Assembly (NCBI RefSeq): GCF_001625215.2
Contig: NC_030384.2
Coordinates: 30,926,527-30,990,526, forward strand
Reading direction: 5' to 3'
DNA from: Daucus carota subsp. sativus
Taxonomy: Eukaryota; Streptophyta; Magnoliopsida; Apiales; Apiaceae
Length of the DNA: 64,000 bases
The notes under the pieces are model-generated. The model was given only the letters and a program-made list of their open reading frames with translations. It was not told the DNA's origin and searched no databases. This document shows, in pieces, positions 61,363 to 64,000 of this stretch (position 1 is the first letter of the stretch; each line of letters begins with the position of its first letter). The translations under genes and the position numbers were made by a program.

Positions 61363-62085
61363 TTAGGGATAGAAACGGGGCGGATCGGTTCGGATATCTG
61401 AGATATTCAAATTCAAATTATTTTTAAAATCCATATCCATATCCAATCGAGTTTCACATATCAAATCCAAATCCAAATCCAAATCCACGGGTTTCAGATC
61501 AAGTTCGGGTTTGTTCGGGTTTATCCAAAACCCGAATCCCGAAATGTAAGTAGTATTGAAAAAATATTATTTTTAATTTTTTCGACCTTGAATTTTATTA
61601 TATTTAAAATTAAACTACACTAAAAATAAAGTATCACACATTAATAAAATCTCGAACCGTATTTAATAATTTCTAAACACAAATCTTCACTATATGGAGT
61701 ATGAAATTTTAAAGTAATTCATTAGTTAAAAAAATGACACTATAACCCAAGAATATATACATTCACACTTTACATATATATATATATATATATTATAAAC
61801 AAAATTTAGTATATTTGGAATTGAAGAAAAGTATATTAGTATACTCTGTACATATACATAAACACACACACACATTTGGATTTTTTTTGGGGTTTCGGGT
61901 TTGGATCGGGTTCGGATTGGATTCGGATTTCGGGTCGGGTTACGATACGGAATACCTGATATCCAAATCCAAATCCAAACGCATTCGGGTCTAAAAATCT
62001 AATCCAAATCCAAAAAATCGAGTTCGGTAAAATCCATTCGGGTCGAAACGGTCGAGTATCCATTTAGATTGAATTTTTCTGCCCT
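61363..62085. mobile_element. Second hAT-like non-autonomous element
   Basis: The flanks carry the identical 8-bp AGGTTAGA (61355-61362 and 62086-62093). The ends TTAGGGATAGAAAC and, complementary, AGGGCAGAAAAAT are imperfect inverted repeats. Subterminal motifs are ATCCAAATCCAAATCC, GGTTCGGA and TTCGGGT. An (AT)n tract lies near 61775-61792. No coding capacity. Confidence 0.75.
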
Positions 62086-62306
62086 AGGTTAGACCCAACC
62101 AAACATCCTGTATATGCCACTCACGGAGCCCACTAGTATATCTCGCTTGTGATAAATTTGGGCTGATTTGATTCTTCGTACGCTCTTTGTGGCCCAGTCT
62201 AGAAATTAGCAGTTTGAAAATTGAATTAGATGTTTTGATTAGCAAATTTGAATTAGTTGTTTCGACTAGCAGATTGAATTAGTAATTTTTTTTATAAAAC
62301 TGTATA

Positions 62307-63852
62307 GAGCATCTCCAACAGCGTTGAATATAATCGTTGGCTAAATCAATCAATCAATATCAATATACTTATATAAAGGAGAAACGAGGGGCGTGTAGGT
62401 GGCGCCTCTCACATCGCTCCGTTTTATTTTTCTAATTTTCTGAAATTTTTGGATGAAAAATATTAAAAATTAGAACTACCTTTTTTAGTTTCGGGTATAT
62501 TAGAAGTCAATATACTTATATAAAGGAGAAACGAGGGGCGTGTAGGTGGCGCTTCTCACATCGCTCCGTTTTATTTTTCTAATTTTCTGAAATTTTTGGA
62601 TGAAAAATATTAAAAATTAGAACTACCTTTTTTAGTTTCGGGTATATTAGAAGCAAGTTTCAGAATCTGATTTTGTTTCAATTTTGTTTCAGATTATTTA
62701 TGGAATATAGTATCTTGAAAGTTTTAATATGATTTTGTTTCAGATTATTCAATTATGGGAAAGACAGATTATTTATGGAATATAGTATCTTGGCGCCTCT
62801 CACATCGCTCCGTTTTATTTTTTTAATTTTCTGGAATTTTTGGATGAAAAATATTAAAAATTAGAACTACCTTTTTTAGTTTCGGGTATATTAGAAGCAA
62901 GTTTCAGAATCTGATTTTGTTTCAATTTTGTTTCAGATTATTTATGGAATATAGTATCTTGAAAGTTTTAATCTGATTTTGTTTCAGATTATTCAATTAT
63001 GGGAAAGACAGATTATTTATGGAAAGTTTTGTTCATCGGACATGTTTGTTGTTGTTAATTTTTATATTATTTACTTTGTATACATGAAAAAATTATTCAT
63101 GCATTATATGTTTGCTCCGTTCAAGCAACTTTTAAGATGGTAGTTATATTTAAGTTAAATGTTTTTGTGCACAATCAATCTAAAAAAATTAGAGGAAGGT
63201 GACAATGTAAGAACATGATTACTTTTCCAAAAAAAAATAAAATTTTAAGATTCGTCACGCTTTAAATTGTTATTTACGTGTATAAATTTATTGTCATTTT
63301 TTCACCATGAATTATAGTCCAATTTTGCAATTTTATATATTAGTATTTGTATTACATCGAGAATTTTATAATATAAATTTATTTAATCGTACAAATATTA
63401 ACTTGAAACATTAATATACTTTTTATAGACAGTCATAAAATTATTTTATTCTATAAATATTAATATTGGATCATTAATATAATTTTTATAGGCCGCCGCA
63501 ACGCGCGGATTCTCAACTAGTTGGACCTGTAAGACATTATGTTAAATTTGTTGAACCGGTAAGACATTATACTTTAATGGTATTGCCTATATTGGTTAGC
63601 TATAATTTAAAATAGTATGTTATTAATATTTTGGATTGTTAAAATAGAATATATCAGTTCACTAGGGTAATAAATGATGTGTAATCTGCCTACAGATTTC
63701 TTACACGGATCAACAAATATAGCCATCTATATGAGGTTGGCTAAAATTATAGACAACATTGAGCGTTTTTTTTCAACAAGTTGGCTATATTTTTTATATT
63801 TGGTAAGCCAACCCACCTTTTAGCTAAGGGTTTTATATGGTTGAAAATGCTC
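62307..63852. mobile_element. Harbinger-type MITE split by a Helitron
   Basis: The left piece (62307-62345) starts GAGCATCTCCAACAGCGTTG; the right piece (63521-63852) ends ATGCTC. Joined, it is about 371 bp and matches the family at 56049-56669. The 3-bp flanks are ATA and TTA, one mismatch from a TWA duplication. Confidence 0.75.
62346..63520 (+). mobile_element. Non-autonomous Helitron 3
   Basis: It starts TCAATCAATCAATATC after A (62345) and ends with a hairpin-forming CCGCCGCAACGCGCGG, then ATTCTCAACTAG before T (63521). Internally, 147 bp are tandemly duplicated (62360-62506 and 62507-62653, each beginning TCAATATACTTATATAAAGG), and a further segment of about 240 bp repeats (from 62548 and from 62792). 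There are no protein-coding frames. Confidence 0.85.
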
Positions 63853-64000
63853 TTAGTAAATAGTTGTTTGATTAGCTTTTTATGACACATACCAAAACCT
63901 CTAATCCAAAAATCTTCTGAAAATAGTTTTTTGAAAATTAATCTTTTTGACGTCAAACTACTATTTCAATCTACTAACTATCAAACATCTTATTTTTAAA
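63853..64000. other. Window end, no gene seen
   Basis: AT-rich sequence with no recognisable feature. Confidence 0.4.

Overview
The window is nuclear DNA of a flowering plant, most likely a dicot. Genes have many short exons with GT/AG introns, the intergenic DNA is AT-rich, and it is crowded with Stowaway, Harbinger, hAT and Mutator-type MITEs, Helitrons, a LINE and a solo LTR. Gene content (LRK10L-type receptor kinases, a jacalin-type lectin, a BEE3-like bHLH factor, ESP1) is typical of eudicots. I cannot fix the species from sequence alone.

1-26 kb: a tandem cluster of LRK10L/WAK-like receptor kinases, all on the minus strand. There is a start-codon stub at the left edge (1-16), two intact genes (1499-3956 and 12224-14798), one copy that is intact apart from a 1-base frameshift (22899-26023), an ectodomain-only copy (19241-20107) and two decayed pseudogenes (8994-10068 and 20560-21883). 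The readable copies share one architecture: a secreted cysteine-rich ectodomain exon, a constant 36-nt exon, then one exon with the membrane helix and a non-RD kinase (HFD in the catalytic loop). A 5'-truncated LINE with a 955-codon open frame (15316-18344) and a copia-type solo LTR with a perfect 5-bp target duplication (10637-10944) sit inside the cluster. Two related Helitrons in opposite orientation (4732-6398 and 26291-27377) bracket most of it. A degraded B3-like gene carrying a MITE in an intron lies at 7310-8389.

27-33 kb: a one-domain jacalin-related lectin (28083-28698, minus) and an RNase H-like retrocopy with an internal stop and a poly(A) tail (30634-31604), followed by a hAT-like element with an 8-bp target duplication.

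33-59 kb: ordinary conserved genes. They are a cytoplasmic DUF26/CRK-like kinase (33521-36158, plus), a small membrane M50B-like metalloprotease in nine exons (37013-39894, plus), a BEE3-like bHLH factor (41803-43262, plus), the RRM-less CstF64-like protein ESP1 (48322-53595, minus) and a 159-aa protein of a plant-specific unnamed family (57440-58768, plus). BEE3 next to ESP1 is also the Arabidopsis order (At1g73830, At1g73840, from memory), so this part looks like conserved microsynteny. A few unrecognised coding-like exons lie between them on the minus strand (46688-46987, perhaps to 47640).

59-64 kb: no clear gene. It holds degenerate repeats, a second hAT-like element with an 8-bp duplication, and a Helitron inserted at a base-exact A/T site inside a Harbinger-type MITE.

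All gene structures were built by hand from reading frames, splice consensus and comparison of copies inside the window. No database search was possible.
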